64,000 nt of DNA from Saccharomycopsis crataegensis (taxonomy: Eukaryota > Ascomycota > Saccharomycetes > Ascoideales > Saccharomycopsidaceae). The stretch lies in the NCBI RefSeq assembly GCF_037102585.1, contig NW_027043819.1:1798001-1862000 (forward strand), in the 5' to 3' direction. Made by a program: the position numbers and the translations under genes. Numbering within the stretch: position 1 is the first letter of the stretch; every line of letters starts with the position of its first letter. The notes beneath the pieces were generated by a model. It made no database searches and had not been told where the DNA came from. It was given only the letters and a program-made list of their open reading frames with translations. Shown one piece after another: positions 63,272-64,000 of the stretch.

Positions 63272-64000
63272 TCAATCTTGCTCAAGGATATCGACAATAT
63301 CTGACTTATAAGGAGAGGAAAGACCATTTTCCGCAATGGTTTCTATGTCAATGATCTCTTTGGCTGCTTCAGTTGTCAACACGGTATTGGTGTCCCAACC
63401 AATAGCAACATTATCCTCAACTCTAATACCAATACCTCTGTAGTAACTAGGCAAGCTGGTATCATTAAGAGGAAAATAAACCCCTGGTTCAATGGTGATA
63501 ACTTGATTTTCTATGAGTGGGGCACTTCTGGAATAAGATGGAATGTCGTGAACATCAAGCCCCAAATTGTGGCCCACATAATGAGGATACAATTTGGTGA
63601 CGTCCCAGTATTTTAAATCACCCAACCCTGGAAGTTGTATCAATTCTTTCAACAATAAATCCACACTTTTGAGATGAATGTCATGTAAGCTCTTTCCACT
63701 ATCAGCACGGCACATTTTGATACATTCCTTGTTGACATTCAACACCGCTTGATAAAGATCCCTTTGTGGATCGGTAAACTTACCACTAATTGGCCATGTT
63801 CTAGAAATATCGGCACGATATCCTGCCAATTTACCCCCGGCATCCACCAACACTAACTCATCATCATAAAATACGTCGTCATTTCTGGTATAGTGAATTG
63901 AAAGAGCATTAGGACCTCCAGCAACCACAGGAACGTACGCATGGCCATCACAGCCTCCAGAAATAAATTTATGTTCCAAAAATGATGCTAAGGTTCTTTC
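63272..64000 (-). CDS. ICP55: Icp55-type X-Pro aminopeptidase, 5' end cut by window edge
   Basis: Mitochondrial aminopeptidase P family (M24B); Icp55 removes one destabilising residue from proteins already cut by the mitochondrial processing peptidase. The 242 C-terminal residues are present; the frame is open to the right edge, so the presequence and N-terminal domain are missing. All five dinuclear-metal ligands of the pita-bread fold are visible in order: Asp in LVLVDAGGK, Asp in YRADISRTWP, His in YPHYVGHNLGLDVHD, Glu in TIEPGVYF and Glu in GIRVEDNVAI. Together with MRX1 it forms the gene pair known from S. cerevisiae (YER077C, YER078C). The cytosolic Fra1 and other M24B enzymes are alternatives, but the sequence details and synteny favour ICP55. 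Confidence 0.9.
   Translation of the reverse strand, partial: ERTLASFLEHKFISGGCDGHAYVPVVAGGPNALSIHYTRNDDVFYDDELVLVDAGGKLAGYRADISRTWPISGKFTDPQRDLYQAVLNVNKECIKMCRADSGKSLHDIHLKSVDLLLKELIQLPGLGDLKYWDVTKLYPHYVGHNLGLDVHDIPSYSRSAPLIENQVITIEPGVYFPLNDTSLPSYYRGIGIRVEDNVAIGWDTNTVLTTEAAKEIIDIETIAENGLSSPYKSDIVDILEQD

Overview
The window is nuclear DNA of a budding yeast (Saccharomycotina). Genes are compact and mostly intronless. The few introns are short, with branch points reading TACTAAC or TATTAAC. The gene set is typically yeast (NUP82, KAR9, MNR2, UBP10, NOP6, SWT21, mitochondrial ribosomal proteins) and intergenic DNA is AT-rich and full of microsatellites. It does not look like Saccharomyces cerevisiae itself: it has a SNRNP27-type tri-snRNP gene and a PCI-domain gene between MRX1 and ICP55, and PAC10 carries an intron. 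Several in-frame CTG codons sit in hydrophobic positions, which mildly favours CTG = Leu, but the sequence alone does not settle the genetic code.

Layout. 1-13.2 kb: 3'-truncated HDA1, NUP82, mitochondrial mL54 and the mitochondrial RNase DSS1 (all minus), then MDM1 (plus). 13.2-18.7 kb: a sparse stretch with one orphan gene whose core is GC-rich (14698-15978) and an intron-bearing tRNA-Lys(UUU). 18.7-26.1 kb: MRPL19, SWT21, UBP10, NOP6 and a SNRNP27 homologue, a cluster for ribosome biogenesis and splicing; SWT21, UBP10 and MRPL19 are also neighbours in S. cerevisiae. 26.6-33.3 kb: two unrecognised proteins, one a large helical protein and one disordered with internal repeats. 33.3-42.8 kb: a low-density, low-complexity zone holding only three small genes: a possible Kex2-processed secreted peptide, a spliced HAD phosphatase (YNL010W type) and a 64-residue cysteine-rich protein, followed by a 4.6-kb gap. 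42.8-54.3 kb: KAR9, MNR2, an aldo-keto reductase, PRP18 and spliced PAC10. 54.3-58.2 kb: a second long gene-poor stretch that ends in a tiny GPI-type cell-wall protein gene. 59.4-64 kb: MRX1, a spliced PCI/CSN1-like gene and the C-terminal part of ICP55.

Three genes need splicing to make sense: the HAD phosphatase (36022-36907), PAC10 (53420-54324) and the PCI protein (61760-63178). In each the first exon is short and was found by extending the open frame to a splice acceptor and a matching upstream donor. No plasmid, CRISPR array, intact transposon or intact virus-like element was seen. The most unusual items are the secreted-peptide gene, the cysteine-rich mini-protein, the GC-rich orphan gene and the structured, gene-free DNA near 40.1-40.4 kb.
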